A DNA stretch of 64,000 bases from CBDCPI01 sp965220245 (GCA_965220245.1 CBDCPI010000008.1:372001-436000); one strand, 5' to 3'. Counted from the stretch's first letter, positions 43,767 to 52,917 are shown. Notes: generated by a model from the sequence alone, not told the origin. Program-made: numbers and translations.

Positions 43767-43847
43767 AGATAACCAGAAAAGATAACCGGAGCGGTGAAAT
43801 TTTTGACTCCGGCCCCCTAAAGTAGTAAGCAACGAGGCAGGTAGCAA

Positions 43848-45227
43848 GTGACGACAGCGCCAGAATCTCCGCAGGACATCCCGCCCGCAGCCCTGGCTAC
43901 AGCAGCCCTGGCTACAGTAGAAGAGCGTATCCTTCAAGTCCTCCAGCACTTGGGAGTGTCCCGCGCCCATTTTGCGGGCCGGGCCGCCCAAGACTGGTCC
44001 ACGTTGGCGGAATCCCATCCGCAAGTCATCGCTTCCTTGTCCCTGTTGTTCCCTCAAGGATTCGATCCCGAGGTCTTGGCATCGTTAGCCCCGCGGCTTC
44101 TGGTCTTTTCCGGGGATCGGGGCGAGTCCGCCGAGTTGTTGCAACGAAATTCCGCCATCCTAGCCGGAGCACGATTAGTCCCGCTCTCCGGGTATGCCAG
44201 CCCCAATACCTACGCCGATGTGGCTCGGGACCGGGCTGAGGACATCGGACCAGGGTTGTTGGAGTTCCTGGGACCGCTGGACCCGTCGGACACCTCCACA
44301 GCGGCGCCCATACCCGAAACCGAAGGACAGGTTGCGGGGATTTCTTACCGGGTACGCGGTTCTGGACCTCCTCTAGTGTTGCTTCCCTTGGGCGCCGCGC
44401 CGTCCCAATGGGGGCCGTTGGAGCCCCAGCTCAGCCGGTCGTTCACCACCATCGTCTTGGGTGGGCCTGAATTGGGAATGGTTGCCAGCCTGGAAGGTAG
44501 GGGCCGCACCCCAGGGTATTTGGGAGCCGTCCGCAGTCTGTTGGATGAAACCCAACTGGGCCCGGGAGAGACCGTGTTGGAAGTGGGCTGCGGCACCGGA
44601 GTATTGGGCCGGTGGCTAGCCCAGCGCACCGGAGGGGAAAACCCGATCGTAGGCGTGGACATCAACCCGTTTTTCTTGCGTGAAGCGGAAGCCCTGGTCA
44701 GAATAGACCGGCTCGAAAGCGTGATACAGTTCAAAGAAGGAAGCGCCGAAGAGTTGCCCTTCTCCGATAACAGCTTTGACGTCGCATTCTCCAGTACCGT
44801 AATCCAGCGGGTTAACGCCGACCTGTTACTTAAGGAAATAGTCCGGGTAACCAAGCCGGGTGGCAGAGTCGCGGTGCTGGGTCACGCCCACGACATGCCG
44901 CGGTGGATTAACCTCCCCTTGCCAGAGGATTTAAAGCTCAAAATCGAGTCTCCTCCCTGGGTCACCGACCGGGGTCACGAAAGGGGATGTGACGACGCCG
45001 GCCTTTACCGGCGCTTTAACCAAATCGGACTGTCCCAGATCAAGATGTTCCCCTATATGGCAACCTTCGCCGACGGCTCCCGGCTGCAAATGCTGCAAAC
45101 CGGGATACTGCCCACCCTCAACGCTGAAGAGACCGAAGAATGGCGACGGGCCGTTGCTCAAGCCCAAGAGGAGGGCACGTTCTTTATCAGCACGCCCTTC
45201 CATTGCGCCGTAGGCGCCAAGCCGTAG
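43848..45227 (+). CDS. Two-part protein: alpha/beta-hydrolase-like N-half plus SAM methyltransferase
   Basis: 459 residues, GTG start. Residues 1-150 resemble the middle and end of an alpha/beta hydrolase (HFAGRAAQDWSTLAESHPQV, LLVFSGDRGES). Residues 160-230 resemble a hydrolase start (YRVRGSGPPLVLLPLGAAPS). From about 235 is a class I methyltransferase: VLEVGCGTGVLGRWLAQRTG (motif I), GVDINPFFLREA, LPFSDNSFDVAFSSTVIQRV and RVTKPGGRVAVLGHA. The elbow Ser is replaced (GRA), so the N-half is unlikely to be catalytic. Substrate unknown. Confidence 0.8.
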   Translation: MTTAPESPQDIPPAALATAALATVEERILQVLQHLGVSRAHFAGRAAQDWSTLAESHPQVIASLSLLFPQGFDPEVLASLAPRLLVFSGDRGESAELLQRNSAILAGARLVPLSGYASPNTYADVARDRAEDIGPGLLEFLGPLDPSDTSTAAPIPETEGQVAGISYRVRGSGPPLVLLPLGAAPSQWGPLEPQLSRSFTTIVLGGPELGMVASLEGRGRTPGYLGAVRSLLDETQLGPGETVLEVGCGTGVLGRWLAQRTGGENPIVGVDINPFFLREAEALVRIDRLESVIQFKEGSAEELPFSDNSFDVAFSSTVIQRVNADLLLKEIVRVTKPGGRVAVLGHAHDMPRWINLPLPEDLKLKIESPPWVTDRGHERGCDDAGLYRRFNQIGLSQIKMFPYMATFADGSRLQMLQTGILPTLNAEETEEWRRAVAQAQEEGTFFISTPFHCAVGAKP

Positions 45228-45341
45228 GGCCCGAAGCGAGTCATATCCTATAGCAAGGGATTCCTGCCTATAGCCCAAGGCAATCGCATTTGAAATAGTA
45301 CCCTGACCTAAGGGGCCAGGGCAGGAGGCATCCCCTTCATT

Positions 45342-45377
45342 ATAGATAGCTGGATAGATAGCTGGATAGATAGCTGG
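45342..45377 (+). repeat. 12-base tandem repeat (ATAGATAGCTGG x3) in the ispF leader
   Basis: Three exact copies of ATAGATAGCTGG end seven bases before the ispF start region. Copy number could vary by slippage and alter the spacing before the start. Confidence 0.85.
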
Positions 45378-45383
45378 TTATTG

Positions 45384-45893
45384 ATGCTGGGTATGCCATC
45401 AGATTCTTCCTTTGACTTTCGGGTAGGCATCGGTTTTGACGCCCATCCCCTAGTGCCGGGCCGACGGCTGGTATTGGGCGGCATAATAGTCCCTCACCAC
45501 ACCGGCTTGGATGGGCATAGCGACGGCGATGTGTTGGTCCACGCCATCATGGACGCTCTGCTGGGCGCGGCGAACCTGGGGGATAAAGGGGCCCACTTCC
45601 CTTCCAGCGATCCTCAGTACCGGGACATTAACAGCCTGCGCCTCCTTTCCACCGTGGCCGACATGGTGCGGGCCGCCGGTTGGCGCATCTCCAACGTCGA
45701 TGCTACAATGTTGGCGCAAAAGCCAAGGTTGGCGCCATTCGTAACCAAGATGCGGGCACAGGTGGGAGAAGCCCTCGCCACACCTTCTGACCGGGTGGGG
45801 ATCAAAGTAACCACCACCGACTTTTTGGGGTTCGTCGGTAGGGAGGAAGGGATCGCCGCCTATGCCGTCGCTTCGCTGATCACAGGTCTATGA
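45384..45893 (+). CDS. ispF: 2-C-methyl-D-erythritol 2,4-cyclodiphosphate synthase
   Basis: About 169 residues. VGIGFDAHPLVPGRRLVLGG holds the zinc ligands Asp/His, GLDGHSDGDVLVHAIMDALL the third, and KVTTTDFLGFVGREEGIAAY the C-terminal signature. It makes cyclic MEcPP in the non-mevalonate isoprenoid pathway. ATG 45384 and ATG 45393 are both possible starts; neither has a strong ribosome site, and the 12-base repeats lie just upstream. The stop overlaps the cysS start by ATGA. Confidence 0.93.
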   Translation: MLGMPSDSSFDFRVGIGFDAHPLVPGRRLVLGGIIVPHHTGLDGHSDGDVLVHAIMDALLGAANLGDKGAHFPSSDPQYRDINSLRLLSTVADMVRAAGWRISNVDATMLAQKPRLAPFVTKMRAQVGEALATPSDRVGIKVTTTDFLGFVGREEGIAAYAVASLITGL

Positions 45894-47281
45894 GGCTCTA
45901 CAACACGCTCACCGGCCAATCCGGGGAATTTGTTCCCGCCGATGGCAAGCGCGTCAAGATGTACGTATGCGGAGTAACTCCTTACTCCGCTACCCACGTG
46001 GGCCACGCCCTTAGCTACGTAGTATTCGATGTGCTGCGCCGGTACCTGGAATTCTTGGACTATGAGGTGCACCATGTCCAGAATTTCACCGACATCGACG
46101 ACAAGATAATCCAGCGGGCCCAGGAACGGGCGCTGGAGACCAAGGAACTGGCCGAGCAGTACATCAACGACTTCTTCCACACCATGGACGCGCTTAACGT
46201 GCAGCGGGCCCACGTTTATCCGAAGGCCACCGAGGAAATCGCCTCCATCATCGAGACCATCAAGACCTTGGTGGAGAAGGGTTACGCTTACCCCGCTGCT
46301 GGCGACGTGTACTTCCGGGTGACCCGGAGTAAGGGCTACGGTAAGCTGAGCCACCGCACCCTTGAGGGCATGATCGCCGGCGCCCGGGTGGAAGTGGACG
46401 AGCAGAAAGAACACCCTATGGACTTTGCCCTCTGGAAAGGGGCCCAGCCCGGCGAGCCCTCTTGGGAGAGTCCTTGGGGCCCCGGGCGGCCCGGTTGGCA
46501 CATTGAATGCACCGCCATGGCGACGGCCTACTTGGGGGAAACTCTGGACATCCACGGCGGTGGGCAAGACCTCATCTTCCCCCACCATGAGAACGAAATC
46601 GCTCAAAGCGAGGCGTCCTCCGGCCAAGAGCCCTTCTCCCGGTACTGGGTGCATAACGGCTTGCTCAGGTTGGGGGAAGACAAGATGAGCAAGTCCCTAG
46701 GCAACTTGGTGTCGGTGGAAGAGGCCTTGGCGCAGTTCAATCCCGACACGCTGCGGCTCTACTTCCTCAGTTCCCACTACCGCAGCCCGTTGCAGTTCAG
46801 CGACGAAGGTTGCTTGGCTATGGAGCGAAGCGCCGCGCGTTTGCGCCACGCTCTTACCCGGAACACCGGAGGCTCTGGTGAACCCCTTACCGCCAAGCCT
46901 TACCAGGAACGGTTTCTGGGGGCGATGGACGATGATCTTAACACGCCCCGGGCCTTGGCCGCCTTGTTCGACTTGGCCCGGGAGATCAATCGGGCCCACG
47001 ATGAAGGTCGCAGTGTAACTGAAGCCCAAGACACCTTGCGCCGCTTGGGCAACATTCTGGGCCTCACCTTCGAGGGACGCGACGGCGCGGACGGTGAGCA
47101 GCTAGCCGCTACACCCTTCATTGAGCTACTGCTGGCCACCCGGTCGGAGCTTCGGCAGGCCCGGCAATACAACTTGGCCGATAACATCCGAAAAGGGTTG
47201 GAGCACCAAGGCGTAGTCGTCGAGGATAGCCCTCAAGGGACCCACTGGGAGTTCCGCCCCCGGCACGAGCCGACGGAATAG
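45890..47281 (+). CDS. cysS: Cysteinyl-tRNA synthetase
   Basis: 463 residues. Class I signatures: YVCGVTPYSATHVGHALSYV (the HIGH-type motif is HVGH) and EDKMSKSLGNLVSV (KMSKS). GWHIECTAMATAYLG and DIHGGGQDLIFPHHENEIAQ provide the zinc-binding Cys and His residues. It charges tRNA-Cys. Translation is coupled to ispF by ATGA, a pairing seen in many bacteria. Length is normal. Confidence 0.95.
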   Translation: MRLYNTLTGQSGEFVPADGKRVKMYVCGVTPYSATHVGHALSYVVFDVLRRYLEFLDYEVHHVQNFTDIDDKIIQRAQERALETKELAEQYINDFFHTMDALNVQRAHVYPKATEEIASIIETIKTLVEKGYAYPAAGDVYFRVTRSKGYGKLSHRTLEGMIAGARVEVDEQKEHPMDFALWKGAQPGEPSWESPWGPGRPGWHIECTAMATAYLGETLDIHGGGQDLIFPHHENEIAQSEASSGQEPFSRYWVHNGLLRLGEDKMSKSLGNLVSVEEALAQFNPDTLRLYFLSSHYRSPLQFSDEGCLAMERSAARLRHALTRNTGGSGEPLTAKPYQERFLGAMDDDLNTPRALAALFDLAREINRAHDEGRSVTEAQDTLRRLGNILGLTFEGRDGADGEQLAATPFIELLLATRSELRQARQYNLADNIRKGLEHQGVVVEDSPQGTHWEFRPRHEPTE

Positions 47282-47376
47282 GTATGCCGGAACGAGTCGT
47301 TATGCCCAAGCCGGTAAATATCGAATTGGCGCCCCCCGCAACCTTCTGGCAGCACCGGCGCCGGTAACGGACCGCC

Positions 47377-48768
47377 GTGCTGGATAGCTCTACTTACGAC
47401 TCTCTAGCCCAAATCGTCGGGGCCGACAACGTCCTCACCAGCCACTACGACTTGGACCGTTACTCGGGCGATGCTCTTACCCCGTCCCGGGCCTTTGGCA
47501 CTGAAGAGTCCTTCAACCGGCTGGCCGACGCCGTGGTGCTGCCAGCTTCAACACAGCAGGTCTCCGAAGTCGTCAAGCTGGCGGCGGCGGCGCGGACGCC
47601 CATTGTTCCCTACGGGAGCGGCACGGGGGTTATGGGTGGAGCTCTGCCCATCATGGGCGGGCTGGTGGTATGCCTGCAACGGATGGACCGGGTCTTGGAG
47701 GTGAGTCCCACCGACCTGACCGCGACGGTGGAAGCCGGCGTCGTGGTGGCAGACCTGGTGGACCGGCTGGAGAAGGATGGGCTCATGTTCGGGCACGACC
47801 CCTACAGCGTGCCCATCGCCTCCGTCGGGGGGACCATCTCCACCAACGGCGTAGGGTACCGGGCTGCGGCCCACGGCCCAATGGGCAACCAGGTGGTGGC
47901 GCTGGAGGTGGTGTTGCCCGATGGTAACGTTTTGACTACCAGACCGGTGCCAAAGTATTCGTCGGGGCCCAACCTGAACCACCTGTTCATCGGCAGCGAG
48001 GGCGCCCTCGGGATCATCACCAGGGCCACCGTGCGGGTGTTCCGAAAACCGGAGGCCAGCGCGTTCGTCTCCGCGGCCTTCGAAAACTTCGACCAAGGAT
48101 TCGAGGCTGCCGCCGAGTTGCTGGCCATCGGGATGCGCCCCGCGCTGTTGGACGTCACCGAAGAGGATGAAGGGACCACTCTCTTCCTCCTGTTTGAGGG
48201 ATTCAAGGAAGGGGTCGCCGCCCAAGAGGCCCGGTGGGCGAGGGTATGCGCCGAATTCGGTGGGACCCAGACCGGGCCCGGACCGGCGGAGGACTACTGG
48301 CGCTACCGGCACCAGTCGGGCGAGAACTATAAACGGACGTTGTTGGGACGCCCCCGGCGCGACCGATGGGACCGTTGGGGAGGAGGCCGGGGCTTCGATT
48401 ACCTGCACATGGCCCTCCCCGTCTCCAGGGTCCTGGAGTACCGTGACCGCTGCAAGCAGATCATGGCGGGTACGGGCGTGCGTGTAGTGGAATACTGCAT
48501 CTGGAGCCGCCCGGAGCTATTTTCCATGATGCTCAGGTCAGACGGCCACACGGAAGATGAGACCCGCAAACGAATGGCCCAGGTGGTTGACCAGGTTTTG
48601 ACCTTGGCCCAAGACATGGGCGGCGTCATGGAGTACTGCCACGGCGTGGGGGTGAAGCTAAACCATTTGCTGGCCCGGGAATTGGGGGTGGGCCAAGATG
48701 TTGTGAAGGAAATCAAACGGTCCCTGGACCCCGCCAACATCCTCAACCCGGGCAAGCTGGGGCTTTAG
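47377..48768 (+). CDS. FAD-linked oxidase (GlcD/AGPS-like)
   Basis: 463 residues, GTG start. The PCMH FAD domain shows TPIVPYGSGTGVMGGALPIM, VSPTDLTATVEAGV and ASVGGTISTNGVGYRAAAHG. The C-terminal FAD-oxidase_C domain ends with the standard ILNPGKLGL. The YCHGVGVKL segment provides the flavin-near His as in alkyl-DHAP synthase and D-lactate or glycolate oxidases. It oxidises a 2-hydroxyacid or carries out an alkyl-DHAP-type reaction. The 2-hydroxyacid reductase gene downstream acts on similar compounds but is separated by repeats. Confidence 0.87.
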   Translation: MLDSSTYDSLAQIVGADNVLTSHYDLDRYSGDALTPSRAFGTEESFNRLADAVVLPASTQQVSEVVKLAAAARTPIVPYGSGTGVMGGALPIMGGLVVCLQRMDRVLEVSPTDLTATVEAGVVVADLVDRLEKDGLMFGHDPYSVPIASVGGTISTNGVGYRAAAHGPMGNQVVALEVVLPDGNVLTTRPVPKYSSGPNLNHLFIGSEGALGIITRATVRVFRKPEASAFVSAAFENFDQGFEAAAELLAIGMRPALLDVTEEDEGTTLFLLFEGFKEGVAAQEARWARVCAEFGGTQTGPGPAEDYWRYRHQSGENYKRTLLGRPRRDRWDRWGGGRGFDYLHMALPVSRVLEYRDRCKQIMAGTGVRVVEYCIWSRPELFSMMLRSDGHTEDETRKRMAQVVDQVLTLAQDMGGVMEYCHGVGVKLNHLLARELGVGQDVVKEIKRSLDPANILNPGKLGL

Positions 48769-48859
48769 TTCGCCGCTACTAGAGTGTGTTTCTTTTGTTG
48801 TCGTCAAGGGAGTGAAAATGACGGCATGGGAATTCCGGTTACCGCCTTGTTACCCCTGT

Positions 48860-48970
48860 CGTCATTCCGGCCTTGAGCCGGAATCCAGGAAGTCCTTATG
48901 AGAGGTCCTCCTGAGGATGGACAACCGCGCCGCCTGTGTTTTCCTGGATTCCCGCTTTCGCGGGAATGAC
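48860..48970. repeat. Palindromic repeat, family A/D-type core
   Basis: GTCATTCCGGCCTTGAGCCG on the left mirrors TTCCTGGATTCCCGCTTTCG and CGGGAATGAC on the right. Flanking ends (TGTGTTTCTTTTGTTGTC near 48786 and GACAACACAGTATG near 49000) look like weak inverted ends. It occupies part of the 509-base gap 48769-49277, which has no gene. Confidence 0.6.
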
Positions 48971-49056
48971 AGGTTGGGGATCTTTGGGGGCTATGTAATG
49001 ACAACACAGTATGATCGGGAAAAGGCGCTTTGAAAAGCCCAAGCCGACGATGCCGC

Positions 49057-49170
49057 AGGGCCTTTTCATTGTCGCCCCGAGCGGAGCGAGGGGTCTAAAA
49101 TCCTTGCCGGGAGAACGGTTTAACCGCCAAGGATTTTAGATTCTTCGCCGCAAAGCGGCTCAGAATGACA
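49057..49170. repeat. Interspersed palindromic repeat, family B
   Basis: Starts AGGGCCTTTTCATTGTC, then CCCCGAGCGGAGCGAGGGG and TCTAAAATCC, mirrored by GGATTTTAGATTC and GCTCAGAATGACA. Same family as 51871-52029. Together with the previous repeat it fills the gap before the dehydrogenase gene. Confidence 0.65.
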
Positions 49171-49277
49171 TCTGCTGGAGGGCGGCTTCCGGTTTTCACC
49201 AAGAATGAAAAAGCCTTGGGCGATGCCGGTGTCGGCTTGGAACAGGGATCCCAGCGATTAGAGAGGGCTAACCAGCC

Positions 49278-50270
49278 ATGTCGAGCCCCCAAGTGTTCGT
49301 TACACGGGAGATTTTTCCGGAAGCCTTGGAATTGGTTCGCGGGGCGGCCCAGGTAGAGGTATGGCCCCACGAGTTCCCACCCAACTCCGGGCAGTTGGCC
49401 GACAAGCTGGCCGACGTTGACGGCGTGTTGACCACCATCATGGACCGGGTGGACGCCGCGTTGCTGGAGCGGGCGGGACGGCTAAAGGTCATCAGCCAGT
49501 TGGCCGTGGGACTCGATAACATCGATGTGGCCGAGGCAACTCGCCGCAATATTCTGGTGGGCTACACTCCGGGCATCCTCTCCCAGGCTACGGCGGACGT
49601 CGGGTTTGCGTTGCTAATGGCGGCGGCCCGGCGCATCACCGAAAGCGAAAGGTGGGTGCGGGCCGGCGGCTGGGAGATGGCCTTTCATCCCATGTACTGG
49701 CTAGGCGCGGAAGTGCATGGGTCCACCTTGGGGATTGTCGGCTTGGGCCAGATCGGGCTGGAAATGGCCAAGCGGGCCTTGGGCTTCAGTATGAAGGTAA
49801 TCTACTCTTCGCGGACCCGCAAACCGGAGTTGGAACAACAGTGGGGGCTGGAGTATGCCGGACCTGACGCCTTGCTAAGCTCGGCGGACTTCGTGTCGCT
49901 GCACCTGCCCCTCACCCCGGAAACCCGTCACTACATCGGCGAGCGCGAGCTGCGGATGATGAAGCCGGGGGCCATCCTGATCAATCTGGCCCGGGGCCCG
50001 GTGGTTGACGCCAAGGCTTTGTATACTGCTCTCAGTGAGCGGTGGATTCGGGCCGCCGCCTTGGACGTTACCGACCCGGAGCCTATCCCGGTCGACGACC
50101 CTCTGCTGACGCTGGACAATCTGGTGGTTACTCCCCACATCGGCAGCGCCTCGGTCGCCACTCGCCGGGAGATGTGCCTGATGGCGGCGCGGAACTTGGT
50201 GGCGGGACTGCAAGGCGCACGCTTGGAACACTGCGCCAACCCGGATTTGTACGCTTCCAGAGGTATATAA
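49278..50270 (+). CDS. D-isomer 2-hydroxyacid dehydrogenase (glyoxylate/hydroxypyruvate reductase-like)
   Basis: 330 residues. NAD(P)-binding GSTLGIVGLGQIGLEMAKRA near 155, SADFVSLHLPLTPETRHYIG, the catalytic Arg in INLARGPVVDAKAL, Glu in DVTDPEPIPVDDPLL and His in VVTPHIGSA. It reduces glyoxylate or hydroxypyruvate to the D-hydroxyacid (or the reverse). GAGAGGG precedes ATG 49278 but is rather far. Complete, free-standing. Confidence 0.9.
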   Translation: MSSPQVFVTREIFPEALELVRGAAQVEVWPHEFPPNSGQLADKLADVDGVLTTIMDRVDAALLERAGRLKVISQLAVGLDNIDVAEATRRNILVGYTPGILSQATADVGFALLMAAARRITESERWVRAGGWEMAFHPMYWLGAEVHGSTLGIVGLGQIGLEMAKRALGFSMKVIYSSRTRKPELEQQWGLEYAGPDALLSSADFVSLHLPLTPETRHYIGERELRMMKPGAILINLARGPVVDAKALYTALSERWIRAAALDVTDPEPIPVDDPLLTLDNLVVTPHIGSASVATRREMCLMAARNLVAGLQGARLEHCANPDLYASRGI

Positions 50271-50363
50271 CGGGGCACGCCGACGGTTATCTATCCCTCT
50301 CGGCCAAAGGGTTGCCACGACAAGACAACAATAACCGGGCGGGGGTCAGAGGCGTAGCGACGG

Positions 50364-50451
50364 CGGAGAGGGCGGGATTCGAACCCGCGAGAAGCTGGTG
50401 GCCTCTACGCGATTTCCAGTCGCGCCCGTTCGTCCACTCCGGCACCTCTCC
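50364..50451 (-). tRNA. tRNA-Ser (anticodon GGA)
   Basis: 88 bases with a long variable arm, as in serine tRNAs. Acceptor GGAGAGG pairs with CCTCTCC, with a G discriminator; anticodon arm GCGACTGGAAATCGC with GGA at 50415-50417; T arm GCGGGTTCGAATCCCGC. The 3' CCA is not encoded (GCC follows). It reads UCC and UCU codons. Confidence 0.95.
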
Positions 50452-50521
50452 GTGAACCCAAGACGTCAGAACCAGCGTTGCCGAACGAGAGCCGGTCCCG
50501 ACGAAAAGGGGCTCAGTAGCC

Positions 50522-50551
50522 ATTATATTCAAAGGCCAAGCCGACTGTCCA
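50522..50551 (-). promoter_or_regulatory. Promoter of tRNA-Ser
   Basis: Minus strand TGGACA, 18 bases, TATAAT, about 70 bases upstream of the tRNA. Both boxes are five or six matches to consensus. Confidence 0.5.
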
Positions 50552-50653
50552 CCAACTCAAGCAGCAAGGAGAAACGGCCAAGCATTGACAACCCGGCGTC
50601 GATTCGGAAAGAATTGGAAAAGCAAGTTTGCCAAGTAAGGAGTAGAGGGACCT

Positions 50654-50977
50654 ATGGCCGAGTCTGGCTTTGTTAAAGTTGCTCAAGTCGGCGACCTTTC
50701 CCCCGGAGAAATGATGTCGGTGGAGGTGGGTCAAGAACGGGTGTTATTGGCCAATGTGGACGGCAACATCCACGCTATCGACGACATTTGCTCTCATGCC
50801 TACGCCGCGTTATCCGAAGGTGATCTGAACGGGGAAGAAGTGGAGTGCCCGTTGCACGGATCGGCCTTTAACTTGCTCACCGGCGAGGCGTTGACCCCCC
50901 CGGCCGACGAGAGCCTTCGGGTATATCAGCTACGCATTGACGGGGACGACATCCTGATCGGCCCGGCCAATCAATAG
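50654..50977 (+). CDS. Rieske [2Fe-2S] ferredoxin
   Basis: 107 residues. Rieske ligands C46 and H48 in ICSHAYAAL, C65 and H68 in ECPLHGSAFN. The protein is like the ferredoxin partner of ring-hydroxylating oxygenases, soluble and small. It has no oxygenase gene beside it, so its electron acceptor is unknown. ATG 50654 follows AAGGAG, about ten bases upstream. Confidence 0.9.
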   Translation: MAESGFVKVAQVGDLSPGEMMSVEVGQERVLLANVDGNIHAIDDICSHAYAALSEGDLNGEEVECPLHGSAFNLLTGEALTPPADESLRVYQLRIDGDDILIGPANQ

Positions 50978-51115
50978 GCCCTGAATAAGGGACGGTAGCG
51001 TTAGCGCCGCAGCCTAAGGTTTCGCGTTAACGCTACCGCTAGGGGCGCCGCATCAACTCCGCCGCTGCTGGAGGACTCCAGGGTTACCGGTCAGCCGAAA
51101 CCGGACCCAACGGGA

Positions 51116-51727
51116 CTAGCGTAGCGAGTCCCTCCCCAAGGATGTGGCCGTGTCTAGTACCTGAAGCGCTGAGAAAGGCCAATACACCACCCATACCTTG
51201 CCCCGGACGTTGCCCACGTGCAACGGGCCCCAGGTGCGGGAGTCGTTGCTATTTCCCCGGTTGTCCCCCATCATAAAGTACTCACCCTCCCCCAGCTTTA
51301 TCGGCGCCCGGTTGGAGTTGTCTCGGCGGTCCAGGTACGGTTCTTCCAATGCCGAGCCATCAATATACACCGCTCCATTCCTCACTTCTATCTCTTCGCC
51401 GGGCAGTCCTACAACCCTTTTGACAAAGTCCTGATCGGGTTGTCTTGGGGAGCGGAATACGATTACCTCGCCCCGCTGGGGGGGATGAATTGCGAAGCGC
51501 TGGCTAGGTTCCTCCACATTCCAAAAGGGAATCATCCGGGAAAGACGGCCGGTATCGACCTTAAGATAGACCAGCCTATTGACCAAGAGGTACTGGCCGT
51601 CGTCCAAGGTGGGCGCCATGCTGGAGCCGTACACTTGGAAGTTCCGGACGCTCCCCTGAATTATCAGGAATACAATCAGGGCTAGGATGAGAGCTTCAGT
51701 TGTGTCCTTGAGGACGCGAGCTATCAA
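51116..51727 (-). CDS. lepB: Signal peptidase I
   Basis: 203 residues. An N-terminal membrane segment (about 10-25) precedes QVYGSSMAPTLDDGQYLLVN with catalytic Ser36, then DQDFVKRVVGLPGEEIEV with Lys103 as general base, and EYFMMGDNRGNSNDSRTWGP (box E). It removes signal peptides from exported proteins on the outer face of the membrane. The single membrane segment is the Gram-positive-type layout. ATG 51727 is well placed at the start of the anchor. Confidence 0.93.
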   Translation of the reverse strand: MIARVLKDTTEALILALIVFLIIQGSVRNFQVYGSSMAPTLDDGQYLLVNRLVYLKVDTGRLSRMIPFWNVEEPSQRFAIHPPQRGEVIVFRSPRQPDQDFVKRVVGLPGEEIEVRNGAVYIDGSALEEPYLDRRDNSNRAPIKLGEGEYFMMGDNRGNSNDSRTWGPLHVGNVRGKVWVVYWPFSALQVLDTATSLGRDSLR

Positions 51728-51767
51728 ACGCGAAGGCCCTTGGTTCCAGTATCGATTCTCAAGAAAC

Positions 51768-51802
51768 AGGCCCGGGCGACATCGGCTGTGCTACCCGGGC
51801 CT
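51768..51802 (-). terminator. Terminator-like hairpin upstream of lepB
   Basis: On the minus strand AGGCCCGGG pairs with CCCGGGCCT around a 17-base loop and is followed by GTTTCTT. It stands about 40 bases before the lepB start, so it could end upstream transcription or act as a leader hairpin. Confidence 0.4.
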
Positions 51803-51870
51803 CGCGTCAAGGTTATCTTCGGCTTTCTGAGATTATAACACCCGCACTCTGCTGAAATAAGCCGCCCGGT

Positions 51871-52029
51871 AGGGCCTTTTCATTCTCATTATGAGATCCC
51901 TTTCTGTCATTCCGAGCAGCGCGAGGAATCTAAAATTCTTGCTGGCACCAATTTCGCCTTTCCAGAGGGATTTTAGACCCCTCACTGCGTTCGGGGTGAC
52001 TGCGTTCGGGGTGACAATGAAAAGACCCT
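51871..52029. mobile_element. MITE, family B (AGGGYCTTTTCATT ends)
   Basis: Inverted ends AGGGCCTTTTCATT (51871) and AATGAAAAGACCCT (ending 52029). Inside, GTCATTCCGAGCAGCGCGAG and AATCTAAAATTC mirror GGGATTTTAGACCC and CGTTCGGGGTGAC; the last part (TGCGTTCGGGGTGAC) is duplicated in tandem. 51728-52383 contains no gene apart from such repeats. Confidence 0.7.
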
Positions 52030-52136
52030 GAGCCGTCCGGGCTCTGCGTTGTGTCCGATTCTCCATCCTGTTAAAATCGGCGTCAATCGGACGGCGGAGT
52101 GAAACCGGGGCGGACAAGCTGCACCTTGTTTATGAC

Positions 52137-52301
52137 TAGGCTGTGTTGACATTTGCGATATGAGGCGATCCGGTAACCCCATATCGTCATTCCCGCAAAA
52201 GCGGGAATCTAAAAACGCTATCAGCCAGTCAGGTTCTCTCCTGTTTGAGTTCCTGGATTCCCGCTTTCGCGGGAATGACAGGAAAATGTCAACAGAACCT
52301 A
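52137..52301. mobile_element. MITE, family D (TAGGYTSTGTTGACATTT ends)
   Basis: Ends TAGGCTGTGTTGACATTT and AAATGTCAACAGAACCTA are inverted with two mismatches. Inside are GTCATTCCCGCAAAAGCGGG and GATTCCCGCTTTCGCGGGAA, the same cassette as families A and C but in different ends. Confidence 0.75.
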
Positions 52302-52383
52302 TCCTCCAAGGCCAGCTTTTCCGCGCCGAGACCGACCGAGTAGGCTGGGCGCTCTATCCTTGGTCCCGGCGGGAGGGTTATCC

Positions 52384-52731
52384 ATGACCCTGGGAAATCA
52401 CGGAATCTCCAGGCGGGACTTGCGCCAAGGCGGCGGCAGAGGCACCGGGGATGACCATCTGGACGGGTTGCTTGGCAGCACGGAGTTGTTTATTTACCAG
52501 ACGCCCAACTCCCGGCCCAAGGGCTACGAGAGTCTCAAGTCCTTCTTGGAGGCCCAAGGCTGCGAGATAGCCTTCACCGGGGAGGCCCCGCCCGAGTTGC
52601 GCCGCTACGAGTCCCTGCGCATTACTCACCGCAAGGCCGAGCCCATTCCCATCCCCGTGCTCCGTCGCGCCCACCGGTGGGCCCACCAGCGCAACTACCT
52701 CCACAGCTTCTTTAAGCCAATGTACCGTTAA
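52384..52731 (+). CDS. Hypothetical protein, 115 residues
   Basis: ATG 52384 is chosen because GGGAGGG lies six bases upstream; an in-frame GTG at 52360 is weaker. After a Gly-rich start (DLRQGGGRGTGDDHLDGLLG) come TELFIYQTPNSRPKGYESLK, SFLEAQGCEIAFTGEAPPEL and a basic C-terminus (RRAHRWAHQRNYLHSFFKPM). Base composition and codon use look coding. I recognise no family, and nothing around it gives a role. Confidence 0.5.
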   Translation: MTLGNHGISRRDLRQGGGRGTGDDHLDGLLGSTELFIYQTPNSRPKGYESLKSFLEAQGCEIAFTGEAPPELRRYESLRITHRKAEPIPIPVLRRAHRWAHQRNYLHSFFKPMYR

Positions 52732-52917
52732 TCTGGAAGCTGGTAAATGAACGCCGACTTTCGAGTCCCTTGGCCCAAGGGGTGTGACTTTATTTCGGTT
52801 TATTGGCCGCCGGTCCTTTAACTCCGCTCAGAGTCGGCGAGTTTATTCCGCTTACCGGCACCCGGTCCTTCCTCCCCGCTGCGCTTCGCTCTGGATGAGC
52901 GGTTTGGTCATAAGTTC

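Noticed and set aside
48860..52301. Repeated palindromes as a CRISPR array
   Set aside because: Copies are scattered, diverged, of unequal length and lack regular spacers; there are no cas genes.
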